From contig MGUI01000008.1 of the NCBI GenBank assembly GCA_001799895.1, forward strand, positions 1 to 36,655: a DNA stretch of 36,655 nucleotides. Reading direction: 5' to 3'. Positions 17,516 through 24,700 of the stretch are shown piece by piece; position 1 is the first letter of the stretch, and every line of letters begins with the position of its first letter. The notes beneath the pieces are model-generated. The model was not told the DNA's origin. It did no database searches and saw nothing but the letters and a program-made list of their open reading frames with translations. A program made the translations under genes and the position numbers. The DNA comes from Elusimicrobia bacterium GWD2_63_28. GTDB lineage: Bacteria > Elusimicrobiota > Elusimicrobia > Elusimicrobiales > UBA9959.

Positions 17516-18178
17516 ATGCAAAGATACCGCGCGCTTAAAACCATGCTGCTGCTGCCGGGAGCCCTTGCGCTCCTCCTGCAGCCGGCCGCCGCCGCCGGCA
17601 GGGGCCAGGTGGTCGCCGGCCTGAAAACAGGCCTGAACCTGGCCGACTTCGTCGGCAATGACGCCGACCCGGGCGCCGGCTCCACAAAGGCGCAGAAGGC
17701 CGGCTTCGCCATAGGCGGCTACGTGATCTTCCCGGTAAACCGCTATTTCAAGGTGCAGCCGGAGTTCCTCATCTCCGGCAAGGGCGCCGTCTACAAGAGC
17801 TCCGTGCTGGGCGTTCATTATGAATCGAGGATAAAGCTCACCTACCTGGAGATTCCGGTGCTCGCGCGCTTTGACATAGAAAGCCGGAGCGGGGCCAAGC
17901 CCGCCATTTTGGTAGGACCTTCCTTCGGCATCAAGCTAAGCGCCCAGAGCGAATCCCGGGCCATAGGTTCGTCCTCCACCGACACCGCCGAGAATATCAA
18001 GACCCTGGACCCCGGCATAGTGCTGGGGGGGGTGGTTGAGATCCCGGCCGGCGCCGGAGCCTTCTCCCTGGAGGCCAGGTACACCCGCAGCCTGGTCACC
18101 ATCTCCGAGAGCACCGGCGGCCGCACCCCGGACATCCGCAACAGCGTCATCTCCATCATGCTCGGCTACCGTTTCTGA
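17516..18178 (+). CDS. Small outer-membrane beta-barrel protein (PorT/OMP_b-brl-like)
   Basis: The 220-residue protein has a signal peptide ending around QPAAAAGRG. It then shows VVAGLKTGLNLADF, YVIFPVNRYFKVQPEFLISGKGA, YLEIPVLARFDI, AILVGPSFGIKL, FSLEARYTRSLV and a last strand ending SIMLGYRF. This order of strands, with the YLEIPVLARF element and a terminal Phe, is typical of the PorT/outer-membrane protein beta-barrel domain with about eight strands. It lies six bases after the PorV-family gene. A structural or export-related role in the outer membrane is likely. The family is broad, and being a true PorT orthologue cannot be shown by eye. Confidence 0.8.
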   Translation: MQRYRALKTMLLLPGALALLLQPAAAAGRGQVVAGLKTGLNLADFVGNDADPGAGSTKAQKAGFAIGGYVIFPVNRYFKVQPEFLISGKGAVYKSSVLGVHYESRIKLTYLEIPVLARFDIESRSGAKPAILVGPSFGIKLSAQSESRAIGSSSTDTAENIKTLDPGIVLGGVVEIPAGAGAFSLEARYTRSLVTISESTGGRTPDIRNSVISIMLGYRF

Positions 18179-18190
18179 CCCTTTCCTAAA

Positions 18191-18219
18191 TTGACACCTT
18201 ACCTTATTGTTTATAGAAT
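18191..18219 (+). promoter_or_regulatory. Near-consensus sigma-70-type promoter for the lipoprotein pair
   Basis: TTGACA (18191-18196) and TAGAAT (18214-18219) are separated by exactly 17 bases. A leader of about 25 bases then carries TGGAGG before the ATG at 18251. This is the strongest promoter seen in the window. It rules out the upstream in-frame TTG at 18191 as a start, because that codon is the -35 box itself. Confidence 0.8.
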
Positions 18220-18250
18220 TGGCCTTAGGGTACCAATGGAGGTTTCTACT

Positions 18251-18700
18251 ATGAAAAAGTTATTTTTTATCGCCGCGGCGGCGCTGATGGTTGCCGGCTG
18301 CGGTTCCACCCCTGACAAGGGCACTGTCGCCAAGACCGGCGAGATAGAGCGCGAGTGGGTGGAAGAGGGCATCACCAAGAACTATATTTTCGCCCGCGGC
18401 ATAGGCGCCGCCGACCAGACGCTGGAGAACAAGACCCAGCGCATGGCCACCTCCCGCAACGCCTCTATAGTCAACGGGCAGTACAACATGCTCTCCTTCG
18501 TCAAGGGCGTCAACCTGGAAGGCGGCGTGACGGTGGAAAAAGCCATAGAGACCGACTCGGTGCTCGCCACCAAGATCGACGCCGTCATCAAGGGCGCGCA
18601 GGTAGTGCGCAGCGAGTGGACTTCCGACGACGGCTGCGTGGTGGTGCTGCGCCTGCCCAAGAAGGCGCTGAAAGAAGCCGGCATCAAGCTGGCCGAATAA
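18251..18700 (+). CDS. Small lipoprotein, LPP20/FlgT-N-like
   Basis: Starting at the ATG preceded by GGAGG, this 149-residue protein has a lipoprotein signal peptide with lipobox VAGC (Cys17) followed by Gly-Ser. The mature part reads IFARGIGAAD, then a helix with repeated Ala/Thr/Arg, and ends with DDGCVVVLRLPKKAL. The ARGIGAAD start, the helix and the final VVVLRLPK strand fit the LPP20/FlgT N-terminal type of fold. In other bacteria this fold occurs in outer-membrane lipoproteins, including ones around the flagellar basal body. No flagellar genes are present here. It is followed by a larger lipoprotein with a similar module, so the two probably work together. The exact role is unknown. Confidence 0.8.
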   Translation: MKKLFFIAAAALMVAGCGSTPDKGTVAKTGEIEREWVEEGITKNYIFARGIGAADQTLENKTQRMATSRNASIVNGQYNMLSFVKGVNLEGGVTVEKAIETDSVLATKIDAVIKGAQVVRSEWTSDDGCVVVLRLPKKALKEAGIKLAE

Positions 18701-18707
18701 TATCCGC

Positions 18708-19763
18708 ATGACGTCCCGCCTGCCCCGTCTGCTGCTGGCCGCCGCGCTCTTTGCCGCGGCCGGCTGCGGCGGAACCCGCAAGAGCTCCCTGAATCCCGCC
18801 TTCGAGACCGAAGTGGTGGAGGCCGAGGGCATGGCCCCCGTGGTGGACGGCCTGGAGGGCGCGCGCAAGACCGCGCTGGCCGAGGCGATGAAGAACGCGC
18901 TGGCCCTCGTGGTCGGCGTCTACGTCTCCCAGGACGCGCTGGTCTCCAAGGCCGTGCTGATAGACGACAGCATCACTTCCCGCAGCGAAGGCTACATAGA
19001 AAAATACGAGACCCTCAAAGAGTGGCGCGACGGGGACTTCTACAAGACCCGCATACGGGCCCACGTGCGCAAGGAAGACCTTTCGGCCAAGCTGCGCGCG
19101 CTGGAAAGCGAGCCGCAGAAGCTCGGCAACCCGGTGATAGGCTTCGACATAACCGAAGCCGCCGATTCAAAACCGCAGCAGACCAGCTACGCCGAGCTCG
19201 AACTGAAGAACAGGTTCATAGAGGCCGGCTTCATAACCGGCGAGAAGGACAAAGCCGACATAATCATTAAAGGCGAGGCCCAGACCTCCTTTAACACCAG
19301 GGAAGGGCTGGGGGGCTTCGTTTCCTACCGCGCCGGCATCTCGGTCTCGGCCGTAAAGCAGGGTTCGCAGGAGACGCTGGCCTCGCTGCAGGAAGCCGCC
19401 GGAGGCATAGATCTTAACGACGCGGCCGCGGCGCGCGCCTCGCTTATAAACGCGGCCAAGAAAGCCGCTGAGCCGCTCAAGGAAAAAGTCCTCAAGGCCC
19501 TGCGCGAGCGCTCCATAGTCAGGCTCAACCTGGCCAACGTGAAGACCATGAACGACCTGAGCGATTTCAGCAAACTGCTGCGCAATATCCCCGCGGTGCG
19601 CGCCTCGTGGGTGCGCTCCTTCAGCGGCGGTACGGCGGTGCTGGACGTAGCCATGCACAGGGGCGGCGCGGCCGATCTCTCCCAGCTGCTGATGAAGAAC
19701 TCCAAGAAGCCGGTAAAGGTAAACCGCACCTCTTCCTACGACCTGGACGCCGAGCTGCAGTAG
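18708..19763 (+). CDS. Lipoprotein with FlgT-N/LPP20-like N-terminal domain
   Basis: This 351-residue protein starts with a signal peptide and probable lipobox AAGC followed by Gly-Gly. Residues about 35-130 (VVEAEGMAPVVDGLEGARKTALAEAMKNALALVVGVYVSQ shortened here, through EGYIEKYETL to KTRIRAHVRKEDL) match the pattern of FlgT N-terminal/LPP20-type domains. A middle segment (GNPVIGFDITEA to AGISVSAVKQGSQE) resembles a small alpha/beta nucleoside- or peptide-free fold of unknown type. The end (VRLNLANVKTMNDLSDFSKLL to GGTAVLDVAMHRGG) looks like a ring-building or POTRA-size alpha/beta module. It lies seven bases after the small lipoprotein gene and shares its promoter. A strong terminator follows. 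Confidence 0.78.
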   Translation: MTSRLPRLLLAAALFAAAGCGGTRKSSLNPAFETEVVEAEGMAPVVDGLEGARKTALAEAMKNALALVVGVYVSQDALVSKAVLIDDSITSRSEGYIEKYETLKEWRDGDFYKTRIRAHVRKEDLSAKLRALESEPQKLGNPVIGFDITEAADSKPQQTSYAELELKNRFIEAGFITGEKDKADIIIKGEAQTSFNTREGLGGFVSYRAGISVSAVKQGSQETLASLQEAAGGIDLNDAAAARASLINAAKKAAEPLKEKVLKALRERSIVRLNLANVKTMNDLSDFSKLLRNIPAVRASWVRSFSGGTAVLDVAMHRGGAADLSQLLMKNSKKPVKVNRTSSYDLDAELQ

Positions 19764-19780
19764 GCGTCAGCAGCGATGGG

Positions 19781-19808
19781 AAAGGCCGGGGACAGCCCCG
19801 GCCTTTTT
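19781..19808 (+). terminator. Rho-independent terminator after the lipoprotein pair
   Basis: A perfect 11-bp stem AAAGGCCGGGG/CCCCGGCCTTT with loop ACAG runs into a five-base T tract. It ends the plus-strand envelope block. On the minus strand the T tract is interrupted, so it serves the convergent FecR gene less well. Confidence 0.85.
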
Positions 19809-19825
19809 CATTGGCCCCGTCGGGG

Positions 19826-20557
19826 CTATTTCTTCCCGCGCAGCTTTTCCTCGCGGCGCGATTCAAAGTCGGAGAGTTTCTTGCGCTGGCGGCCTATATA
19901 GTCGTCTATAAAATCCTCGCGCTCCGCCAGGCGCTTGCGAAGCGACTGGGCCCGGTTCCTGACCTTGGCGTAGCGCTTCTTCTCCGCCGCCATCAGGCGG
20001 GAGAAGCGGCCGCTGACCGCCAGGCCGGCGGAAGCGGCGTAGGCCTCGCTGCCGGCCGCCAGCTCCTTTTCGGCGCCGGCGCCGGAAACAGCCAGCCTGC
20101 CCTCAAAAAGGCCCACTGTGGTTTCGCCGGAGGTGGAGACGTCAACGGAAAAATCCGTGCCGCGCACCGCGCAGACAGCGGACGGGGTGCGCACCTGGAA
20201 TTTTGACTTTTTCCCGGGCGCGACCTTGCCGGCCAGCCAGAGCGCCCTGCCCCTGAGGAAGGAGAAGGAGAAGACGCGCTCCTGCGCGCCGGCCTTCAGT
20301 TCCTCGGCGGCGGTTTCAGACTGCGCGTCCATCTTTATGAAGCTGCCGTCCCGGAACAGGATCTCGCACCAGGCGCCCTTCCCCGTCCGCACGGCATCCC
20401 CTTCGGCCACGGGCCGCCCCTTAAGCGCCGGGGCCCACTGTCCGGCGGCCGCCTTTATTTCCACGGTCCCTTTAAGGTTGTACAGGCAGCCGGCCTCCCC
20501 GGCGTAAGCCGCGTGGGGGCAGCAGGACAGCGCGAAAGCCAGAATAATTTTTTTCAT
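19826..20557 (-). CDS. FecR-domain protein with signal peptide and coiled-coil tail
   Basis: The start is the ATG at 20557 with GGAGG four to five bases upstream; longer in-frame extensions cross the promoter region and are rejected. The 243 residues begin with a signal peptide (MKKIILAFALSCCPHAAYA). The FecR domain follows (about 24-150) with GTVEIKAAAGQWAPALKG, VAEGDAVRTGKGAWCEI, FRDGSFIKMDAQS and the VRTPSAVCAVRGTDFSVDV motif. The last 70 residues are a highly charged helix rich in Arg, Lys and Glu, probably coiled coil. There is no sigma-factor partner nearby, so this is the exported stand-alone FecR type, which probably binds an envelope ligand rather than acting as an anti-sigma regulator. 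Confidence 0.88.
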   Translation of the reverse strand: MKKIILAFALSCCPHAAYAGEAGCLYNLKGTVEIKAAAGQWAPALKGRPVAEGDAVRTGKGAWCEILFRDGSFIKMDAQSETAAEELKAGAQERVFSFSFLRGRALWLAGKVAPGKKSKFQVRTPSAVCAVRGTDFSVDVSTSGETTVGLFEGRLAVSGAGAEKELAAGSEAYAASAGLAVSGRFSRLMAAEKKRYAKVRNRAQSLRKRLAEREDFIDDYIGRQRKKLSDFESRREEKLRGKK

Positions 20558-20599
20558 AGGTCCTCCGGGGGCCTTGTAAATATACAATATACGGCAAAT

Positions 20600-20605
20600 A
20601 TTATA
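20600..20605 (-). promoter_or_regulatory. Candidate -10 box for the FecR-domain gene
   Basis: The minus strand reads TATAAT about 42 bases before the FecR-gene ATG. No clear -35 is found. The box overlaps the plus-strand candidate box at 20604-20609, making this a compact divergent promoter region. Confidence 0.35.
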
Positions 20606-20609
20606 AAAT
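20604..20609 (+). promoter_or_regulatory. Candidate -10 box six bases before a small leader ORF
   Basis: TAAAAT ends exactly six bases before the ATG at 20616, the same geometry as at 11669 and 31756. No ribosome-binding site intervenes. The -35 is not recognisable. Confidence 0.35.
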
Positions 20610-20615
20610 CGAGTT

Positions 20616-20708
20616 ATGAGCCCTTCACCTGAAGTTCCGGTCCTGCCGGGAGAGAGAGTTGCCGGAGAGTTTAAGAAAGCCCCGGCCCGCAGGCAGGTGC
20701 CCGGATGA
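20616..20708 (+). CDS. Possible 30-codon leader ORF coupled to the membrane-anchored protein
   Basis: An ATG at 20616 opens a frame of 30 codons (begins MSPSPEVPVLPGE, ends ARRQVPG). Its TGA overlaps the ATG of the next gene as ATGA. It has no ribosome-binding site, but a TAAAAT box stands six bases before it, so it could be translated from a leaderless mRNA and pass ribosomes to the next gene. The peptide is Pro- and basic-rich and resembles nothing recognised. It could be untranslated chance sequence. Confidence 0.35.
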   Translation: MSPSPEVPVLPGERVAGEFKKAPARRQVPG

Positions 20709-21364
20709 ACTTTTTCCGCCTGCGGTTCATAAATACCCTGCTGCTGTTCTTTCTCGGGATCGTCATGGGCTTCATTCTGAAGGAAAAGTTTTATCCCTCC
20801 GCGCCGCCGGCGGCCCAGCCCCAGTACAGGGCTGTTTATCCCGCCGGCCCCCGCCCGGCGCCCGCCGCGAAGGATGAGGGGGAAGACCTGTCGGACGAAC
20901 CTTACCCCGTCCAGGAGGAGGCGCCTCCCCGCGAGTCCGCCGCGCCGCCGCCCGCCGCGGAGGAGAACGGCGCCGAACCGGCCGAGGAGCTGGTGATAGA
21001 GACCCCCGCCGGGAAGCCGGCCGCCGGGGCCGCGCTGAAGGGGGAAGAAGGGAATTTCTTCGCCCGCCCCGCCGATTTCGAGGGGCGCGAGCTGGAGATG
21101 GAACTGCAGATGATAACCGCCAAGAAAGCCCGCGGCGCCTGGCGGCTCAACCTGGTCTACACAGGCCCGGGCAAAAAAATAGACTATCTTTACATCGACG
21201 ACGACAAGGTGCTGGAGCAGAGTCCCGACCTGCGCATCGGCTACGTCTACAGGGTGCGCTTCCTCTGCGGCAAAGGCCAGACCTCCGCGGGCAACACGCT
21301 GGCGGCCATAACCCCGACAGGGCAAAAGGCCGAGTGGGCCACCGGCCTCAGCGCCGTGGAGTGA
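20705..21364 (+). CDS. Membrane-anchored protein of unknown function with a Pro/Ala/Glu-rich linker
   Basis: The 219-residue protein has one N-terminal membrane helix (INTLLLFFLGIVMGFIL, about 9-25) that is probably an uncleaved anchor. A disordered linker of about 75 residues rich in Pro, Ala and Glu follows. The compact C-terminal domain (about 115-219) includes FFARPADFEGRELEMELQMI, IDYLYIDDDKVLEQSPDLRIGYVYRVRFLCGKG and NTLAAITPTG. The last part looks like a small OB-like or beta-barrel fold. Domain family is not recognised. The ATG overlaps the stop of a 30-codon frame, and the diacylglycerol-kinase gene starts one base after its stop, so the genes are probably one operon. Confidence 0.75.
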   Translation: MNFFRLRFINTLLLFFLGIVMGFILKEKFYPSAPPAAQPQYRAVYPAGPRPAPAAKDEGEDLSDEPYPVQEEAPPRESAAPPPAAEENGAEPAEELVIETPAGKPAAGAALKGEEGNFFARPADFEGRELEMELQMITAKKARGAWRLNLVYTGPGKKIDYLYIDDDKVLEQSPDLRIGYVYRVRFLCGKGQTSAGNTLAAITPTGQKAEWATGLSAVE

Positions 21365-21365
21365 G

Positions 21366-22262
21366 ATGTCCTATTTCTTCATCATCAACCCCAACGCCGG
21401 GCGCAAGTACGGCGACATCCGCGAGCGCATCGAGCGCTTCTTCTCCGGGCGCAAGCTCCGCTTCGAAATAGAATTCACCCGCGCCCGCGAGCACGCCTCC
21501 GAGCTTTCGGCCAGGGCGGTGCTGGGAGGGTTCGCCAAGGTGGTCGCCGCCGGCGGCGACGGCACCATCCGCGAGACCGCCATCCCGCTCATAGGCAAGG
21601 CCGCGGCGCTGGGCATACTGCCCTGCGGCTCGGGCAACGGCCTCGCCCGCAACCTCTATATCCCGCTGGATTTCGACGCGGCCCTGGAGGGGCTGGTCAA
21701 ATGGGCGCCGCGCCCGGTCGACGCCGGCCTGGCCAACGGCCGCCCGTTCTTCTGCGCGGCCGGGGTCGGCCTGGACGCCGAGGTGGCCCACGATTTCAAC
21801 TCGCTCAGCTCCCGCCGCGGCATCCTGCCCTACGTCTGGCACGCGGCCAGGCGCGTGCTCTCCTACAAGCCTTCCCCGGTCACGGCGCTGGTGGACGGCC
21901 GCCGGCTGGAACTGAGAGCCCTGGTGAACGCCGTCCTCAACGGCGTGCAGTACGGCGGGGGGGCCAGGATGGCCCCGGGGGCCTACATCGACGACGGCTT
22001 CCTCGACCTGGTGTCGGTAAAGAAGGCCTCGCTGCTGCGGCTGCTGGCGGCGGTGCCCGCGCTGTTCCGCGGCACGCTGGACAAGCACCCGGGCATCTAT
22101 TCCACTTACAAGGGCAAGGTCATAGAACTGGACTGCGGCGCCGGCGCCTGGTACCACCTCGACGGCGAGGATTTCTTCTCGCACGACGGGAAGCTTAAGT
22201 TCTCTGCCCTGCCCGGCGCCCTCAAGGTTATCGCCCCCAAGCAGAGCCTGCCGGAGAACTAA
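21366..22262 (+). CDS. Diacylglycerol kinase-family lipid kinase
   Basis: The 298 residues match the DAGK catalytic family (YegS/DgkB/LCB5-like), which phosphorylates diacylglycerol or related lipids with ATP at the membrane. Visible motifs are the N-terminal FFIINPNAGRKYG, the nucleotide-binding VVAAGGDGTIRETA, and GILPCGSGNGLARNL. A beta-sandwich C-terminal domain follows with FFCAAGVGLDAEVAH, GARMAPGAYIDDGFLDLVSV and WYHLDGEDF. The length is normal. It starts one base after the preceding stop and ends one base before the radical SAM gene. The exact lipid substrate cannot be told, so no symbol is given. Confidence 0.9.
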   Translation: MSYFFIINPNAGRKYGDIRERIERFFSGRKLRFEIEFTRAREHASELSARAVLGGFAKVVAAGGDGTIRETAIPLIGKAAALGILPCGSGNGLARNLYIPLDFDAALEGLVKWAPRPVDAGLANGRPFFCAAGVGLDAEVAHDFNSLSSRRGILPYVWHAARRVLSYKPSPVTALVDGRRLELRALVNAVLNGVQYGGGARMAPGAYIDDGFLDLVSVKKASLLRLLAAVPALFRGTLDKHPGIYSTYKGKVIELDCGAGAWYHLDGEDFFSHDGKLKFSALPGALKVIAPKQSLPEN

Positions 22263-22263
22263 A

Positions 22264-23289
22264 ATGACTTTCCTGCCGGAACTGACCCGTCCCGCCGCGC
22301 TGTCCGAAGGGCTGACGGGCGAGCGCTGCCGCTGCCTGGCCTGCGCCCACCGCTGCCTGCTGCCCGACGGGGGCACCGGGATCTGCGGCGTGCGCTTCAA
22401 CAAGGGGGGAGAGCTCATGGCCCCCTGGGGCTACGTTTCGGGAGCCTCGCCCGACCCCATAGAAAAAAAACCTTTCTTCCACGCGCTGCCGGGGGCCCGC
22501 ACCCTTTCTTTCGGCATGTTCGGCTGCAACTTCCGCTGTTCCTTCTGCCAGAACTGGGAGATCTCCGGCGTGGCGGCCGCGGCCGGCAGGGCGCCGGAGG
22601 CTGTTTCCGCGGAGCAGCTCGCCGCGGGCGCCGCCGCGGCCGGGGCCAAGGTCCTGGTCTCCACCTACAATGAGCCGCTGATAACGGCCGAATGGGCCGC
22701 AGCGGTATTCGCCGCCGGCAGGCGGCTGGGGCTGCGCTCGGCTTTCGTCTCCAACGGCTACGCCACGCCGGAGTCAGTCGCGCTGCTGCGCCCGGTCATG
22801 GACCTGTGGAAGGTGGACCTGAAAACCTTCAACCCGGATAATTACTCCAGGGTCTGCGGCGCCAGGCTGGACAGGGTCCTCGACGGGATAAGGCTGATAA
22901 AGGAGGCCGGTTTCTGGCTGGAGGTCGTGACGCTGCTGATCCCCGGCTTCAACGATTCGGATTCCGAGATCGGCGCGCTGGGCGCTTTTCTCTCCGGGAT
23001 CTCACGCGACATCCCCTGGCATCTGACGGCTTTCCACCCTGACCACCTGATGACGGACGTCCCGCCTACCACGGCGGAGGCCCTGTACCGCGCCAGGGAA
23101 ATAGCCCGCGCCCGGGGCCTGCGCTACGTCTATTGCGGCAATGTGCGCGGCGCGCGCGGCCAGAATACGGTCTGCCCGGCCTGTGGGAAGGATGTGATCA
23201 AACGGGACGGTTTTAACGTGAGTTCCAGTCTGCTGGGCCGGGGGGGCGCCTGCCCCTGCGGTCAGAAGATCCCCGGGGTTTGGGAGTAA
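22264..23289 (+). CDS. amrS: AmmeMemoRadiSam system radical SAM enzyme
   Basis: The 341-residue protein is a radical SAM enzyme of the PflA-like AmrS group. The N-terminal Cys-rich segment CRCLACAHRCLLPDGGTGICGVR is characteristic. The cluster motif CNFRCSFC gives Cys88, Cys92 and Cys95. Further elements are VSTYNEPLI, LWKVDLKTF and WHLTAFHPDH. The C-terminal tail adds the Cys-containing segments TVCPACGKDVI and GACPCGQK. The usual partners, a Memo-family protein and an AMMECR1-domain protein, are not in this window. The reaction carried out by the system is not established. It starts one base after the lipid-kinase stop and converges on the next gene. Confidence 0.88.
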   Translation: MTFLPELTRPAALSEGLTGERCRCLACAHRCLLPDGGTGICGVRFNKGGELMAPWGYVSGASPDPIEKKPFFHALPGARTLSFGMFGCNFRCSFCQNWEISGVAAAAGRAPEAVSAEQLAAGAAAAGAKVLVSTYNEPLITAEWAAAVFAAGRRLGLRSAFVSNGYATPESVALLRPVMDLWKVDLKTFNPDNYSRVCGARLDRVLDGIRLIKEAGFWLEVVTLLIPGFNDSDSEIGALGAFLSGISRDIPWHLTAFHPDHLMTDVPPTTAEALYRAREIARARGLRYVYCGNVRGARGQNTVCPACGKDVIKRDGFNVSSSLLGRGGACPCGQKIPGVWE

Positions 23290-23290
23290 A

Positions 23291-23761
23291 TTACCTGAAA
23301 TAGGAGGCGGCTGACGGCGGCCACGGGTTCTCCCGCGGCTGCTGGTACACGGCTTCCAGGCCGCCCAGGAGGGCGGCCAGCGTTACGGCCAGGCCGGAGA
23401 AGCCGTAGGTGCCCAGGCTGGAATGCAGCGCGCCGCGCCAGAAGAAGAGCCCGCAGAAGAGGGCGCAAAAAGAGACCATGACGGCCAGGAAGGGACGCTC
23501 GTCCACGGAGAGGGAAAGCAGGCTGGCCAGGTAATACTGGGCGGCCGCGGTGCCCGCCGAGGCCAGCGCGAAGCCGGCCGAATCGTAGATGAGGGGTTTG
23601 AGCCAGTAGATTTGCGCGGGGCCCAGGGCGAAGAGGGCCAGCGCGAAAGCTGCTTTCACGGCCGCCAGCGACAGCAGCAGGAGCAGGGCGGTGGCCAGCA
23701 GCGAGGCTCCGAAGTAGGCCGCCAGCGAATAGACCAGCGCCGGCTCCTCACTTCTTGTCAT
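23291..23761 (-). CDS. Small integral membrane protein of unknown function
   Basis: The 156-residue protein is very hydrophobic, with about four membrane helices: SLAAYFGASLLATALLLLLS, AAFALALFALGPAQIYWL, PFLAVMVSFCALFCGLFFW and GLAVTLAALLGGL. The C-terminus (PRENPWPPSAASYFR) is probably cytoplasmic or periplasmic and contains no motif. The layout recalls Yip1-type membrane domains, but this is a weak likeness. Its ATG lies inside the end of era (14-base overlap), so it is expected from the same transcript. It ends one base from the convergent radical SAM gene, with no terminator visible. Confidence 0.75.
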   Translation of the reverse strand: MTRSEEPALVYSLAAYFGASLLATALLLLLSLAAVKAAFALALFALGPAQIYWLKPLIYDSAGFALASAGTAAAQYYLASLLSLSVDERPFLAVMVSFCALFCGLFFWRGALHSSLGTYGFSGLAVTLAALLGGLEAVYQQPRENPWPPSAASYFR

Positions 23762-24698
23762 AAAAACCGATCTCTTTGAGGAAGGCCGGGTTATCCTGCC
23801 AGCCCGGCGTGACTTTTACGGTGAGGTGCAGCTCGACCGGGCGGTGGAGGAAGGAACCGATTGCTTTGGCCGAAGCCTCGCGCAGGCGCGCGATGGCCGA
23901 GCCGCCCTTGCCGATGAGGATAGGTTTCTGGGTGGCGCGCGCCACGTGCACGGCCGCCAGGATCTGGTCGTCCTCGCCGGGCATCTCCCTGAAAACCTCT
24001 ATCTCCACGGCGCAGGCGTAGGGGATCTCCTGGCTATACTGCTTGAAGATCTGTTCCCTTATGATCTCCGCGGCGTAGAATTTTTCCCAGCGGTCGGTCA
24101 GCTGGTCCGGCGGGTAGTAGGGGGGGTGCTCGGGCAGCGCGGCCTTCAGGGCCGTGCGCAGTTCTTTGAGCCCGCCGCCGGTGATGGCCGAGATGAGGAA
24201 AACCTGGCTGATCGGCAGCAGCTTGGAATAGAAATCCGTGGCGGCCTGGGCCCTGTCCGGGGTATTTTCCTTGTCCAGCTTGTTGACGACGAGGAAAAGC
24301 GGGCAGCGGACCATCTTGAGCTGTTCGAACAGCGGCACCTTGTCTCCGGGCGGCAGGCCGGGCTCCACGATGAGGATGCAGAGGTCCCCTTCCTCGGCCG
24401 CGGCGCGCTTGATGGCGTTGACCATGCTGCGCTCGAACATGTTGCGCCCCTTGAGGAAGCCGGGGGTGTCGACGAAGACGGCCTGGTAGTTGAGGCCGTT
24501 GAGTATGCCCAGGATATTGTTGCGGGTGGTCTGCGGCTTCTCCGAGATGATGGAGAGGCGCGTGCCGCACAGGGCGTTCATCAGCGTGGACTTGCCGGCG
24601 TTGGGGAGGCCGGTGATCGGCACGAAACCGGCCCGGAATGAAGATGGAGGCGTATTAGCGCCTCCATCTTTCTGCGGCTTTTCCGGGTGTTCGGACAT
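23748..24698 (-). CDS. era: GTPase Era
   Basis: Era is the essential GTPase that assists 30S assembly by binding the 3' end of 16S rRNA. The G domain shows PNAGKST (G1), DTPGFLKG (G3) and NKLDKE (G4). The C-terminal KH domain has PILIGKGGSAIARLREAS. A 20-residue Pro/Lys/Gly-rich N-terminal extension precedes the G domain. Two starts are possible: ATG at 24698, two bases after the stop of the PPC-domain gene, or GTG at 24704 overlapping that stop as GTGA. The ATG is chosen because it is the stronger codon; neither has a good ribosome-binding site. Confidence 0.95.
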   Translation of the reverse strand: MSEHPEKPQKDGGANTPPSSFRAGFVPITGLPNAGKSTLMNALCGTRLSIISEKPQTTRNNILGILNGLNYQAVFVDTPGFLKGRNMFERSMVNAIKRAAAEEGDLCILIVEPGLPPGDKVPLFEQLKMVRCPLFLVVNKLDKENTPDRAQAATDFYSKLLPISQVFLISAITGGGLKELRTALKAALPEHPPYYPPDQLTDRWEKFYAAEIIREQIFKQYSQEIPYACAVEIEVFREMPGEDDQILAAVHVARATQKPILIGKGGSAIARLREASAKAIGSFLHRPVELHLTVKVTPGWQDNPAFLKEIGFYDKK

Positions 24699-24700
24699 CG

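Noticed and set aside
18191..18250. A longer form of the small lipoprotein starting at TTG 18191
   Set aside because: The TTG is part of the TTGACA promoter box, and the ATG at 18251 has GGAGG and begins a proper lipoprotein signal peptide.
19826..20557. FecR protein as an anti-sigma regulator of iron uptake
   Set aside because: There is no ECF sigma factor or TonB receptor nearby, and the protein has a cleavable signal peptide rather than a cytoplasmic N-terminal anti-sigma domain.
20558..21325. N-terminal extension of the FecR-domain protein to about 499 residues
   Set aside because: The extension runs antisense to the membrane-anchored protein and through the divergent promoter. The ATG at 20557 has GGAGG and starts a clear signal peptide.
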